Source: an uncultured Candidatus Planktophila sp.
GTDB lineage: Bacteria; Actinomycetota; Actinomycetes; Nanopelagicales; Nanopelagicaceae
Assembly (NCBI GenBank): GCA_937927965.1
Contig: CALEZA010000003.1
Location: 1-13,904 of the forward strand
Direction of reading: 5' to 3'
DNA: 13,904 bases
Below are positions 1 to 8,513 of this stretch, piece after piece. The stretch's first letter is position 1, and each line of letters starts with the position of its first letter. A model generated the notes under the pieces. That model ran no database searches. It was not told the DNA's origin and worked only from the letters and a program-made list of their open reading frames with translations. Position numbers and translations under genes: made by a program.

Positions 1-355
1 CATGTAAATCAACTTCGATACGAATGAGCGCATCTTGCCCCTGACGCATTCGAGGGCGTGGTCCACGATTTCCGCCGCCACCAAAGAATGCATCCATGAT
101 GTCACTAAATCCACCGCCGCCAAATCCGCCGCCGAAATCATTGAAACCACCACGGCCACCCATGTCATATTGCTGACGCTTCTGTGGATCACTCAAAGCG
201 TCATAAGCTGCGGTGACTTCTTTAAACTTATTTTGAACTTCAGGATCTGGATTGATATCAGGGTGTAGTTCTCGTGCAATCTTGCGATATGCCTTCTTAA
301 TCTCATCTTGAGATGCGCTTCTATCAACGCCGAGGAGCTCGTAATAATCAGCCAT
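1..355 (-). CDS. dnaJ: Chaperone protein DnaJ (J domain), 3' end cut by the window
   Basis: Co-chaperone that delivers unfolded clients to DnaK and stimulates its ATPase. The first 118 residues are visible. They form a J domain (about 1-65) with the HPD motif at residues 31-33 inside RELHPDINP, followed by a glycine/phenylalanine-rich linker (about 67-97) and the start of the substrate-binding region ([14 protein letters not shown]). The zinc-finger part lies outside the window, so assignment to type I DnaJ is expected but not seen. The ATG follows the hrcA TAA directly with no spacer, and a GGAGAG lies about 10 bases upstream within the end of hrcA, so translation is probably coupled. Actinobacteria often carry two dnaJ copies; the one downstream of hrcA is usually called dnaJ2, which this would be by position (inference). 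Confidence 0.95.
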   Translation of the reverse strand, partial: MADYYELLGVDRSASQDEIKKAYRKIARELHPDINPDPEVQNKFKEVTAAYDALSDPQKRQQYDMGGRGGFNDFGGGFGGGGFSDIMDAFFGGGGNRGPRPRMRQGQDALIRIEVDLH

Positions 356-1375
356 TTACTGTGCACTCTCCGTGATGTATCGACCCACATAGCGGGCAAC
401 TGCAGATACTGCAGATATGGAACCAGCGTAATCCATGCGAGTAGGTCCCAAGACACCCAATGATCCCAGTGGGCCGTTATCTAGGCCATATCCCACAGTG
501 ACAATTGAAGTGCTCTGCAAATTCGCATCCTGTTGCTCATGGCCAATCCGCACCTGGACTGATTCCGGAGCATCGCCTAGAAGTCGAAGGAGAACTACCT
601 GCTCCTCCAGGGCTTCTAGCACTGGGTGGATTTTCATTGAGAAATCTTCCTTAAAGCGAGCCAAATTCGCAGTTCCCGCAAGAACGACCTTCTCTTCAGG
701 TCGCTCTACTGCCATCTCAATGACAGATGAAATTACAAGTGCCACATCTTTGCGCTCTGATGCTGTGTAGCTATCCATAATGTTCGCAATGCGATCTGCA
801 ACATCAGGAAGGCGTTGCCCCATCATCGCATTGTTGAGCTGAGTGCGAAGGCTTGCAATAAAGGCCTCTGGTGCTTCTGCGTTAAGTTCAATAATGCGCT
901 GCTCTACTCGTCCAGCATCGGTAATGAGAATCATCATGATGCGAGAAGGGTTAAGTGATACTAACTCCACATGGCGCACACGCGACTTAATCATGGTGGG
1001 ATATTGAACAACTGCCACCTGCTTAGTTACATCCGCAAGAAGTCTGACTGTTCGCATCACGATGTCATCGAGATCGAGGGCTCCTTCAAGAAAAGTTTCG
1101 ATTGCGCGGCGCTCGGCAGAAGAAAGTGGCTTAACTGTTGCGAGCTTATCCACGAAGACTCTATATCCCAGATCGGTCGGAATGCGTCCTGCACTCGTGT
1201 GAGGTTGAGTGATCAAACCTTCATCTTCAAGGATTGCCATCTCATTACGAATGGTCGCTGGCGAGATTCCTAAGACGCTCTTATCTGCAATTGCTTTGGA
1301 GCCCACAGGCTCTTGTGTGGCGACATACTCATCGACTATAGCTCTCAAGATTTCGAGTCTGCGGTCGGTAGCCAT
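356..1375 (-). CDS. hrcA: Heat-inducible transcription repressor HrcA
   Basis: Repressor of class I heat-shock genes (groES/groEL, sometimes dnaK), which binds the CIRCE inverted repeat and needs GroEL for activity. The 339-residue protein starts MATDRRLEILRAIVDEYVAT. An N-terminal winged helix-turn-helix (about 1-75) contains the family-typical VGSKAI, SPATIRNEMAILEDEGLITQ and HTSAGRIPTD stretches, followed by the GAF-like dimerisation domain. The reading frame is open to 1435, but the ATG at 1375 matches where the family begins and avoids overlapping hemW; an in-frame GTG seven codons upstream is an alternative. It lies 25 bases after hemW and its stop abuts the dnaJ start. I saw no CIRCE element upstream of it, so autoregulation is not evident here. 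Confidence 0.95.
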   Translation of the reverse strand: MATDRRLEILRAIVDEYVATQEPVGSKAIADKSVLGISPATIRNEMAILEDEGLITQPHTSAGRIPTDLGYRVFVDKLATVKPLSSAERRAIETFLEGALDLDDIVMRTVRLLADVTKQVAVVQYPTMIKSRVRHVELVSLNPSRIMMILITDAGRVEQRIIELNAEAPEAFIASLRTQLNNAMMGQRLPDVADRIANIMDSYTASERKDVALVISSVIEMAVERPEEKVVLAGTANLARFKEDFSMKIHPVLEALEEQVVLLRLLGDAPESVQVRIGHEQQDANLQSTSIVTVGYGLDNGPLGSLGVLGPTRMDYAGSISAVSAVARYVGRYITESAQ

Positions 1376-1400
1376 AATGGTGGAGTTTACCTTCACTGGC

Positions 1401-2519
1401 TTAGGCAAGCATCTCCTGAGTGAGGCGGTCAGCAATCAGGCGTCCCTGTGGTGTGAGTGCGATGGAATCAGGTCGATCAATCACATGTCCGCTCTTGATG
1501 TACTCCATCGTCCGCTCATATTGGGCAACAGAGAGCGCAGATTTACGAACACCCTCTGGCATTCGAATGGCGAGCATGATGTATTCAGATTTCTTCTGAT
1601 CATCGGTGAGAATCTCAGAGTCTTTAATCGGTGAAATACCTCCAAAGACTTTTTCCTTATAGGCGTTGGGATGTTTCACATTCCAGAAACGCTTCTGATC
1701 TATGTGGGAGTGGGCTCCAGGGCCAAGACCCCACCAATTCTTCGACTTCCAATATGCGATGTTGTGGCGACATTGATGGTCTGGCTTTGACCAATTGGAG
1801 AGCTCATACCATTTCAAACCTTTTTGTAAGCATTGTTGATCCACAAGTAAATACATATCTGCCATCAAATCGTCATCTGGCATCGTGAGTTCACCGCGTT
1901 TAATTTGAGCAGCAAGCTTTGTTCCCTCTTCGACGATGAGTGCGTAGGCACTAATGTGATCTATATCGAGTGAGAGCGCTTCCTTTACAGTTGATGCCCA
2001 ATCCGAGAGAGATTCACCTGGCGCTCCATAGATGAGATCTACGCTGATTGATCCAAACCCTGCAGCTCGTGCCATATCGACAGCCTTGCGAACATTCTCA
2101 GGGTTGTGGGTTCTATCTAACACTTTTAATACATGCTCTTGGTTAGATTGCATACCAAATGAGATGCGATTAAACCCTGCGGCGATATATCCGTTGAGCT
2201 TTTCTTGTGTTACAGAATCTGGGTTCGCCTCTAATGTGATTTCACAATCATCTGTGAGTCCGTTGCGATTTCTAATCGCAGTAATCACTCGTCCGAGATC
2301 GTGAGGCGGAATAAGAGATGGTGTTCCGCCGCCAAAGAAGATTGTTGGAACTACTTCCGTTGGAGCATCTTCTAGTTCCAGGAGGACTGCATCAATGTAG
2401 TCACGGGAGACGATTTCTAAGGTGGCACCGTCTTGAAGTTCAGAAGGTGTGTAGGTGTTGAAGTCACAATATCCGCAGCGTCGTACACAGTATGGAATGT
2501 GCACATAGAACGAGAGCAT
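1401..2519 (-). CDS. hemW: Radical SAM haem chaperone HemW (formerly annotated as oxygen-independent coproporphyrinogen oxidase-like)
   Basis: The protein has 372 residues. A CxxxCxxC iron-sulfur cluster motif lies at C11, C15 and C18 (YCVRRCGYCDF). A GGGTPS S-adenosylmethionine-contacting motif lies at 63-68. HNIAYW at 252-257 is the signature that separates HemW from true HemN enzymes. HemW binds haem and is thought to insert it into target proteins such as respiratory enzymes (established for E. coli and Lactococcus homologues). Older annotation as coproporphyrinogen III dehydrogenase is therefore likely wrong here. The ATG lies one base after the lepA stop codon, so translation is probably coupled to lepA; only a weak AGAG precedes it. 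The lepA-hemW-hrcA-dnaJ order is conserved in actinobacteria. Confidence 0.95.
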   Translation of the reverse strand: MLSFYVHIPYCVRRCGYCDFNTYTPSELQDGATLEIVSRDYIDAVLLELEDAPTEVVPTIFFGGGTPSLIPPHDLGRVITAIRNRNGLTDDCEITLEANPDSVTQEKLNGYIAAGFNRISFGMQSNQEHVLKVLDRTHNPENVRKAVDMARAAGFGSISVDLIYGAPGESLSDWASTVKEALSLDIDHISAYALIVEEGTKLAAQIKRGELTMPDDDLMADMYLLVDQQCLQKGLKWYELSNWSKPDHQCRHNIAYWKSKNWWGLGPGAHSHIDQKRFWNVKHPNAYKEKVFGGISPIKDSEILTDDQKKSEYIMLAIRMPEGVRKSALSVAQYERTMEYIKSGHVIDRPDSIALTPQGRLIADRLTQEMLA

Positions 2520-2520
2520 G

Positions 2521-4401
2521 TTAGTTCTCTAGTTTGCGAGCTGCTTTAATCTTCTCGATATCGGCATCGGTAGCAAGGGCTGCAACGAAAGCTTCCTGTG
2601 GAACTTCAACGCGTCCCACCATCTTCATGCGCTTCTTACCTTCCTTCTGCTTCTCAAGAAGCTTGCGCTTACGAGAGATATCTCCACCGTAACACTTAGC
2701 AAGAACATCCTTACGGATAGCTCTAATCGATTCACGGGCAATGATGCGAGATCCAATAGCAGCCTGGATAGGAACTTCGAATTGCTGACGAGGAATGAGT
2801 TCACGGAGCTTGCCAGTCATCATTACGCCATAGGAGTAAGCCTTATCGCGGTGAACGACTGCGCTAAATGCATCGACTGCTTCACCTTGGAGCAAGATGT
2901 CGACCTTTACAAGGTTGCCCTCTTTATCGCCAATCTCTTCATAATCTAAGGATGCATATCCGCGTGTGCGGGACTTGAGCTGGTCGAAGAAGTCAAAGAC
3001 GATCTCTGCAAGTGGAAGTGTGTAACGAATCTCCACACGATCTTCTGAGATGTAATCCATTCCAAGCATCTCGCCACGGCGATCTTGGCAGAGCTCCATA
3101 ATGGTTCCGATAAATTCAGATGGAGCCAGAACTGTAGCTTTCACAATCGGCTCTTCCACCTTATTGACCTTGCCGTCAGGAAACTCTGAAGGGTTTGTCA
3201 CTGTGACAACTTTTCCATCTTCCATAGTGACTTGATAGACCACATTGGGAGCTGTTGAAATCAGATTAAGTTTTGCTTCTCGCTCAAGGCGCTCACGCAC
3301 AATCTCCATATGAAGAAGTCCTAAGAAGCCGCAGCGGAAACCAAATCCCAGCGCTGCAGAGCTCTCTGGTTCATAGACAAGTGCAGCATCGTTGAGCTGT
3401 AGCTTTTCAAGTGCATCACGAAGAACTGGAAAATCTGCGCCATCGAGAGGAAAGAGACCTGAGAAGACCATTGGCTTTGGATCTTTATATCCACCCAAAG
3501 CTTCTTTTGTTGGGCGCGTGAAACTTGTGACGGTATCGCCTACTCGTGACTGGCGCACATCTTTCACACCAGTGATGAGATATCCCACCTCTCCCACGCC
3601 AAGACCCTTTGAAGGAAGTGGTTCTGGCGAGATCACTCCGATTTCAAGAGCTTCATGTTTAACACCCGTTGAGAACATTTGAATCTGCTCTCGCGGTGAA
3701 AGGTGCCCATCAACAACGCGAACATAGGTGACTACGCCGCGATAGGCATCATAAACAGAATCGAAGATGAGGGCGCGAGCAGGTGCATCAGCATCTCCCA
3801 CTGGAGCTGGAATAAGAGCAACAATCTGATCGAGTAGTTCTGCAACTCCATCGCCAGTCTTGCCTGAGACTCTCAACACATCTTCAACTTTGCAACCAAT
3901 TAATCCAGCAAGCTCTGCGGCAAATTTATCTGGCTGTGCATTAGGAAGATCGATTTTATTGAGAACAGGAATGATGGTGAGGTTGTTCTCCATCGCAAGG
4001 TAGAGGTTGGCAAGTGTTTGGGCTTCAATACCTTGAGCGCAGTCAACGAGAAGAACTGCACCCTCACATGCTGCAAGAGATCGTGAAACTTCATATGTGA
4101 AGTCCACATGGCCTGGAGTGTCGATCATATTCAGGATGTATTCCTGACCATCGATGCCAGATTTCCATGGAAGGCGAACTGCCTGTGATTTAATGGTGAT
4201 TCCGCGTTCGCGTTCAATATCCATACGGTCGAGATATTGAGCACGCATCAAACGCGCTTCGACTACCTCAGTAATTTGGAGCATGCGATCTGCAAGAGTT
4301 GATTTGCCATGATCGATGTGGGCGATGATGCAGAAATTGCGAATCTGCGCCGGATTTGTTGAGGCAGGTTGCGGCGCCTTGGCAATACTAATTGCTGGCA
4401 C
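2521..4401 (-). CDS. lepA: Elongation factor 4 (LepA), ribosome back-translocase GTPase
   Basis: Translational GTPase acting on stalled or mistranslocated ribosomes. The 626-residue protein has all G motifs: G1 AHIDHGKST (27-35), G2 RERGITI (64-70), G3 DTPGH (94-98, with H98 the catalytic histidine position) and G4 NKID (148-151). These are followed by EF-G-like domains and the LepA-specific C-terminal domain with [20 protein letters not shown]. The start is a GTG, supported by AAGGCGG nine bases upstream and by the N-terminal extension (about 20 residues before [12 protein letters not shown]) usual in actinobacterial LepA. It lies 47 bases after rpsT and ends one base before hemW, so it is probably in one operon with hemW, hrcA and dnaJ. 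Confidence 0.97.
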   Translation of the reverse strand: MPAISIAKAPQPASTNPAQIRNFCIIAHIDHGKSTLADRMLQITEVVEARLMRAQYLDRMDIERERGITIKSQAVRLPWKSGIDGQEYILNMIDTPGHVDFTYEVSRSLAACEGAVLLVDCAQGIEAQTLANLYLAMENNLTIIPVLNKIDLPNAQPDKFAAELAGLIGCKVEDVLRVSGKTGDGVAELLDQIVALIPAPVGDADAPARALIFDSVYDAYRGVVTYVRVVDGHLSPREQIQMFSTGVKHEALEIGVISPEPLPSKGLGVGEVGYLITGVKDVRQSRVGDTVTSFTRPTKEALGGYKDPKPMVFSGLFPLDGADFPVLRDALEKLQLNDAALVYEPESSAALGFGFRCGFLGLLHMEIVRERLEREAKLNLISTAPNVVYQVTMEDGKVVTVTNPSEFPDGKVNKVEEPIVKATVLAPSEFIGTIMELCQDRRGEMLGMDYISEDRVEIRYTLPLAEIVFDFFDQLKSRTRGYASLDYEEIGDKEGNLVKVDILLQGEAVDAFSAVVHRDKAYSYGVMMTGKLRELIPRQQFEVPIQAAIGSRIIARESIRAIRKDVLAKCYGGDISRKRKLLEKQKEGKKRMKMVGRVEVPQEAFVAALATDADIEKIKAARKLEN

Positions 4402-4410
4402 TTACCGTGA

Positions 4411-4417
4411 CCGCCTT
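4411..4417 (-). promoter_or_regulatory. Ribosome binding site of lepA
   Basis: AAGGCGG on the minus strand, nine bases before the GTG at 4401. It fixes the lepA start on a GTG rather than on any internal ATG. Five of its bases could pair with a CGCCT about 20 bases upstream, so partial masking in the transcript is possible but weakly supported. Confidence 0.6.
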
Positions 4418-4437
4418 ACGAATTGGTGAATAGATGA

Positions 4438-4460
4438 GGCGTCGCGAATTAGCGAGCGCC
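4438..4460 (-). other. Stem-loop spanning the rpsT stop codon
   Basis: On the minus strand the sequence GGCGCTCGC, TAATTC, GCGACGCC forms two 4-bp G/C-rich stem segments (GGCG/CGCC and TCGC/GCGA) separated by one bulged C, with a six-base loop that contains the rpsT TAA stop. No U-rich tract follows, so it does not look like a plain rho-independent terminator. It sits just upstream of lepA and could be an RNA-processing, stability or attenuation element between S20 and lepA. The structure is seen directly; the role is inference. Confidence 0.4.
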
Positions 4461-4718
4461 AGCCTTTGCAGCAGCCTTAGCCATTGATGACTTCTTGTTA
4501 GCTGCAGAGTTCTTGTGGATGACTCCCTTTGATACTGCAACATCGAGAGCCTTTGATGCAGCGCGGAGTTCTGTTGTGATTGCAGCAGCGTCACCCTTAG
4601 CAGCAGCGTCGCGGAACTTGCGAACAGCTGTCTTGATAGATGAAAGGACAGACTTGTTACGAAGGCGAGCCTTCTCGTTTGTCTTGATGCGCTTGACCTG
4701 CGACTTGATATTTGCCAC
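4449..4718 (-). CDS. rpsT: 30S ribosomal protein S20
   Basis: Primary 16S rRNA-binding protein of the small subunit. It has 89 residues and is very basic, beginning [20 protein letters not shown] and ending in an alanine/lysine-rich helix, which matches the usual length and three-helix composition of S20. The start is a GTG with a good GGAG six bases upstream (4725-4728). It lies 102 bases downstream of holA in a comparatively long intergenic region and 47 bases upstream of lepA. In mycobacteria rpsT is divergent from holA, whereas here both are on the same strand, so readthrough from holA is possible. The stop codon lies in the loop of a G/C-rich hairpin. Confidence 0.97.
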   Translation of the reverse strand: MANIKSQVKRIKTNEKARLRNKSVLSSIKTAVRKFRDAAAKGDAAAITTELRAASKALDVAVSKGVIHKNSAANKKSSMAKAAAKAGAR

Positions 4719-4724
4719 GCGATG

Positions 4725-4728
4725 CTCC
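4725..4728 (-). promoter_or_regulatory. Ribosome binding site of rpsT
   Basis: GGAG on the minus strand, six bases before the GTG start of rpsT. It supports the GTG start, which is also where S20 homologues begin (MANIKSQ). Confidence 0.7.
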
Positions 4729-4757
4729 GTTACTTAATTTAAAGGTAGTTATTTGGC

Positions 4758-4772
4758 CAATCCGGCGGATTG
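4758..4772. repeat. Perfect 15-base palindrome between holA and rpsT
   Basis: CAATCCG, one central base, CGGATTG: seven-base arms with perfect symmetry, inside the 102-base gap 4719-4820 that separates the holA stop from the rpsT start. As RNA it would be a 6-bp stem with a three-base loop and no U-tract. As DNA it has the form of an operator half-site pair. The rest of the gap holds two copies of TTGGCC in direct orientation and an A/T-rich stretch next to rpsT that may contain a promoter. I could not find a convincing -35/-10 pair. Confidence 0.45.
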
Positions 4773-4820
4773 AACAGGCCCGTAGGTTATCAGCGTGAGC
4801 CTATGAGGCCAAAATCGAGT

Positions 4821-5768
4821 CTATTTGGAGCGTGCGGCAGCGATACTGGCCAGAGCCTTCTCCAGGGCAAAAATCGGGTCAGAACTGGCCCCCTTCACAT
4901 CGGCATCTGCCTTAGCGATGGCCTCTGTGGCAGCTGCTATCCCTCGTGGAGTCCATCCCGCTAGTTGGCGTCTGGCTTTATCGATCTGCCATGGAGCCAT
5001 TCCGAGTGTTCCTGCCAACTCGAATGACTTCTGACTGCGATTAGTGCCAGAGACTTTAGCGAGGTTGCGAAGAGATGAGGCAATCGCAGAAGTGACCATC
5101 ACTGGATCTGTCCCAGTTTCAAGTGCGCTTCGAAGAGTGACAAGTGCTGTTGGAAGATTGCCATCTAGCGTTGCATCAGCAACATCAAAACCTGTTGTCT
5201 CAATCCGTCCTTGATGAAACTTATCGATGATTGCTTCATCAATCACGCCAGCTGGTGCATCGAGAGATATCTGTGAGACAGCTTGCTGCAGTTCACGAAG
5301 ATCACTTCCAAGTGCCCCCACCAGAGCAGTCACGGCTGCAGGAGATGCTTTGCGCCCACTATCGAGGAAGAGATCTTTTACAAATTCTTCTTTCTCTGCC
5401 TCTTTCTTGAGAGCATCGCAGGCGATAATTTCAGGCTTTACCTTCTTTATCGCATCAAGGAGTGCTTTGCCTTTGACTCCCCCTTTATGAATAAAGATCA
5501 CAGTGGTGGTGGGGTCGATGGCATCGAGATAGCGAGTTACCTCATCCTTACAATCATCATCGAGATCTTGGAGGTCTTTGAGCACTAACGCTCTACGCTC
5601 AGAAAAAAGAGAGGGCGCAAGAGCATCGGCAATATCTCCCACAATGACATCGCCTGCACTCAAGGTAGTGACTTCAGCTTTTTCATCACGAAGTTCTGCC
5701 ATCAACTTATTGAGTGCGCGATCTGCAAGTGCTGCTTCTGCGCCTAGGAGGAGATAGATATCTTTCAT
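4821..5768 (-). CDS. holA: DNA polymerase III subunit delta (HolA)
   Basis: Delta subunit of the clamp loader; it opens the beta sliding clamp during loading onto primed DNA. The 315-residue length is normal. The N-terminus MKDIYLLLGAEAALADRAL is the family's start of the AAA-like fold; as in other delta subunits, no functional Walker A motif is seen. A middle segment (PEIIACDALKKEAEKEEFV) and a C-terminal collar domain with repeated alanine-rich helices follow. The start is supported by a strong AAGGGAG five bases upstream. It lies 16 bases after comEC; comEA-comEC-holA is a conserved order in actinobacteria and firmicutes. The protein is poorly conserved between species, so position adds weight to the call. 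Confidence 0.93.
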   Translation of the reverse strand: MKDIYLLLGAEAALADRALNKLMAELRDEKAEVTTLSAGDVIVGDIADALAPSLFSERRALVLKDLQDLDDDCKDEVTRYLDAIDPTTTVIFIHKGGVKGKALLDAIKKVKPEIIACDALKKEAEKEEFVKDLFLDSGRKASPAAVTALVGALGSDLRELQQAVSQISLDAPAGVIDEAIIDKFHQGRIETTGFDVADATLDGNLPTALVTLRSALETGTDPVMVTSAIASSLRNLAKVSGTNRSQKSFELAGTLGMAPWQIDKARRQLAGWTPRGIAAATEAIAKADADVKGASSDPIFALEKALASIAAARSK

Positions 5769-5773
5769 CTCTA

Positions 5774-5780
5774 CTCCCTT
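5774..5780 (-). promoter_or_regulatory. Ribosome binding site of holA
   Basis: AAGGGAG on the minus strand, five bases before the holA ATG, within the 16-base gap after comEC. It is one of the clearest Shine-Dalgarno sites in the window and contrasts with comEA and comEC, which lack one. Confidence 0.7.
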
Positions 5781-5784
5781 CGCT

Positions 5785-7812
5785 CTAATTTAGCTGCAAT
5801 AACCTCAACCGTGACTTTTCGCGCTGAAATGAGATCTGGTGCTGATGCACTTGAACTGCTATCGATCCGTCACGATCTGTACGCAGAACCTTAGCGTGAA
5901 TTCTCTCAAGAGCGGAGATGGTCAACGGGGATGGGTGGCCGTAAGTGTTTGCCTCCCCCACGCTTATCAGCGCTAGAGCGGGTGAGAGCTCTCGCATAAA
6001 CGCTTCATCTTGATACCGAGAGCCATGGTGGGCAACTTTATAGATGTCGACCTTTCCCACTTTGCCGCGCAGACGCATTTGAACTGGTGGCTCAATATCT
6101 CCCGATGCAAAGAGTGTGAAATCCTGGGAGTAAATCAACGCTGCAATACTGAGGTTATTGGGATTCTCATCGTGAGCCTGCACATTCTCTGGCCAGAGAA
6201 CATCGATTGTGAATTGGCCAATCTTTGCTCTACTTCCAGCTGCGATATTTCCAAACCAGGTCTGCCCCACTTTGCGTCCATTACGAGCACCGCTGAGTCC
6301 ACCGATGTGATCTGCATGTGCATGGGTGAGAATTAGAAGAGGAATCTCTTTGATGTGAAGTCTTCGCAAACATCTATCTATCAGTGATGGATCAGGCCCA
6401 ACATCAATAACTATGGCCTGCTTCTCGGCCAAGCGCAGAATTGTGGCATCTCCCTGCCCCACATCACATGCATATATCTGCCAATCATTTGTGGGAAAGC
6501 GACCCACCCAAATAAAAATGGCGGAAATCAAAAGAAGAAATATCAGAGCTTTGACTCGAAATACAAATATCAGCAGAGTTGCAATGAGGGCAATTGCAGC
6601 TCCAAATAAACCTTTGCCTATTGTCAGGACTGGAAAGTCTGCACCCCATCGAGCCACTCCCGTAATGGCTGCTGCAAAGGGGCGAATAAAGAAGATAATT
6701 AACTGCGCCATATCTAGCGAGAAAGGAGAGATGAGAGCTGCAATAAAACCTACAACAGTGATGGGTGCAACAAATGGAGCGGCCACGATATTGGCAACGA
6801 TTGAGATGGGTGAGATATAGCCGGATAGGCAGACGATGATGGGTAGACAGAGCGCTGTTGCAGCTATTGGCGGTGCAACGATAGATGCTATTTTTTGAGG
6901 AATCCTGCCCTGCATTTTCTCGATGAGAGCTGGTGCCACCAGCAATAAACCTGCAGTTGCAAGAACTGAGAGAGCAAATCCTGGATCTCTAGCTTGCCAA
7001 GGATCAATTGCAATTACTGCTGCAATTGCCAGAGCAAGGGCGGGAAGAGAGTCACTTCTTCGGCGAGAACCCATCGCAACTAGGGCAACTGCTGCCATTG
7101 CTGCAGCTCGCAGAACAGATGGTGTGGGGCGCACAAGTGCGATAAAGATCGCAAGGAAGATTGCAGTGGCAATCAGTCGAGGAGGAATGGTGCGAAAGAT
7201 AAATTGCATACACCAGAGAATGAAGGCTGAGACGATTGCAAAGTTAGCTCCGCTCACAGCAACTAAGTGAGTCAGCCCAGATCTCTTCATATCATTCTTA
7301 AAGTCGGCACTTTGCTGAGCTGTATCTCCAATTACCATCCCAGGAATGAGGGCTCCTGGATCGCCGTCTCCACTTACCTGGCGAAGTCCGAGACGAATAG
7401 AAGCAAGTGCTCTCTGAAATCTCGATGGAGGAGAGAGTATTCGTAGAGCTTTGGTTGCGCTCATCAGCGCTGCAATCCTTGCTTCACTGCTTCTGATGAG
7501 CATTCCAGTAATTTCAAATCTCTGGCCAGGTAGAAGTGTCTCCACCGAGGATTTGGGTGCAATTACTCTGATGGGTCCATACTCGGTTGCAGCAAGAAAT
7601 GAGTAGCGCCGTGGAGCAAAGGTGCGGCCCATTGCCTTCTTTATTGTTGGTGATGGGTCAGTTCTTACTGTTGCAACAACGCTCATCGTCGAACATAGGT
7701 GCTCGCGTAGTGCGCTCCCCTGAAGGGAACTCTGTCGCAGTGAGAGCAGACTTGCACCGAAAATGAGTGCGAACGCTAAAGTCATTGCACTTGTCCGCCT
7801 CACACCTGCCAA
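5785..7812 (-). CDS. comEC: Competence protein ComEC/Rec2, inner-membrane DNA uptake channel
   Basis: Polytopic membrane protein that carries single-stranded DNA across the membrane during transformation. Counting from the TTG at 7812 it has 675 residues: an OB-fold-like region (about 40-130); the competence core with HLVAVSGANFAIV (182-194) and many hydrophobic helices to about 435; and a C-terminal metallo-beta-lactamase domain with HAHADH (497-502), FASGDI (568-573) and VAHHGS (593-598), the possible nuclease. The TTG is the first usual start codon in the open frame but is poor: it has no Shine-Dalgarno, and the frame continues upstream for 38 more codons after the comEA stop, encoding typical ComEC transmembrane sequence (ALALAAAIWIGAVAQ, FFGLLLSIF). 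The true start is probably upstream of 7812, near 7902-7956. The gene follows comEA and precedes holA. Confidence 0.92.
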   Translation of the reverse strand: MAGVRRTSAMTLAFALIFGASLLSLRQSSLQGSALREHLCSTMSVVATVRTDPSPTIKKAMGRTFAPRRYSFLAATEYGPIRVIAPKSSVETLLPGQRFEITGMLIRSSEARIAALMSATKALRILSPPSRFQRALASIRLGLRQVSGDGDPGALIPGMVIGDTAQQSADFKNDMKRSGLTHLVAVSGANFAIVSAFILWCMQFIFRTIPPRLIATAIFLAIFIALVRPTPSVLRAAAMAAVALVAMGSRRRSDSLPALALAIAAVIAIDPWQARDPGFALSVLATAGLLLVAPALIEKMQGRIPQKIASIVAPPIAATALCLPIIVCLSGYISPISIVANIVAAPFVAPITVVGFIAALISPFSLDMAQLIIFFIRPFAAAITGVARWGADFPVLTIGKGLFGAAIALIATLLIFVFRVKALIFLLLISAIFIWVGRFPTNDWQIYACDVGQGDATILRLAEKQAIVIDVGPDPSLIDRCLRRLHIKEIPLLILTHAHADHIGGLSGARNGRKVGQTWFGNIAAGSRAKIGQFTIDVLWPENVQAHDENPNNLSIAALIYSQDFTLFASGDIEPPVQMRLRGKVGKVDIYKVAHHGSRYQDEAFMRELSPALALISVGEANTYGHPSPLTISALERIHAKVLRTDRDGSIAVQVHQHQISFQREKSRLRLLQLN

Positions 7813-7922
7813 GAAGATAGAGAGAAGGAGCCCGAAGAATACGACTGTCCAGGCAGAGAAGAGACTTTGTGCAACTGCGCCAATCCAGATCGCAGCTGCC
7901 AGAGCAAGCGCTCTGCTATCGA

Positions 7923-8513
7923 CTACAGACGGAGTTTTGTTTTGAACTTTGCTAATGTGCTTGAGCCAATACCAGGGACTTTCAGTAAGTCATCCAATGT
8001 TGCAAATGGCCCGTGTTCTTTCCGAAAACTCACAATTCTGCTGGCAAGTACTGGTCCAATCCCATCGAGTGCTTCAAACTCTTTGGCGCTAGCTCTATTG
8101 ACGAGAAGAAATCCAGAATCCTTAACCTTAGGCTTGACTACAGACTTTGAACTTCCAGATTTTGCGTAGATATAAATCTGTTCTCCATCGGAGATGATTC
8201 TTGCCTGGTTCACATCAGAGGGATCAGCCTTTGCAGTCAATCCGCCAGCTGCCTTAATAGCATCAAAGACTCGAGAGCCGATTGCAAGTCTGTAAACACC
8301 AGGAGTCTTCACGGCTCCTTGAATATCTATAGTGATATCAACGGCTGCAACATCGACAGTCAATGGTGGTGGTGTAATAGCCTGGCTTGGAGTAGATGAG
8401 CGGATAATGAAGATAGAGGAGATGGCCACGATCCCTGCGGCTAATGCCAAAAGAGATCGTTTCTGTAGTGGGGTGTAGTGGAGTTCGCTCCACCAATTCC
8501 TAATGTTTTCCAT
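7923..8513 (-). CDS. comEA: Competence protein ComEA, membrane-anchored DNA receptor
   Basis: Binds double-stranded DNA at the cell surface and passes it to ComEC. The 196-residue protein has a short cytoplasmic N-terminus, one transmembrane helix (about 20-38, LLALAAGIVAISSIFII), an SLBB-type domain (about 60-118, with IQGAVKTPGVYRL) and a C-terminal helix-hairpin-helix pair (about 137-192) with the DNA-backbone-binding loops DGIGP and VPGIGSS. The frame is open to 8681, but residues before MENIRNWW are unlike ComEA and overlap the divergent hydrolase gene, so I chose the ATG at 8513. It has no clear Shine-Dalgarno, so a leaderless or short-leader transcript is possible. comEC follows directly, in the -1 frame. 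Confidence 0.93.
   Translation of the reverse strand: MENIRNWWSELHYTPLQKRSLLALAAGIVAISSIFIIRSSTPSQAITPPPLTVDVAAVDITIDIQGAVKTPGVYRLAIGSRVFDAIKAAGGLTAKADPSDVNQARIISDGEQIYIYAKSGSSKSVVKPKVKDSGFLLVNRASAKEFEALDGIGPVLASRIVSFRKEHGPFATLDDLLKVPGIGSSTLAKFKTKLRL

Noticed and set aside
1376..1435. Longer hrcA start at 1435
   Set aside because: It overlaps the end of hemW and adds residues not typical of HrcA before the winged helix.
435..3682. Several plus-strand open frames of about 85-141 codons antisense to hrcA, hemW and lepA
   Set aside because: They are shadows of well-supported genes, with no recognisable domains, no ribosome binding sites and low-complexity composition.
5227..7270. Plus-strand open frames antisense to holA and comEC, rich in Ala/Arg
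   Set aside because: Composition mirrors the opposite-strand coding bias; no domain or start signal supports them.
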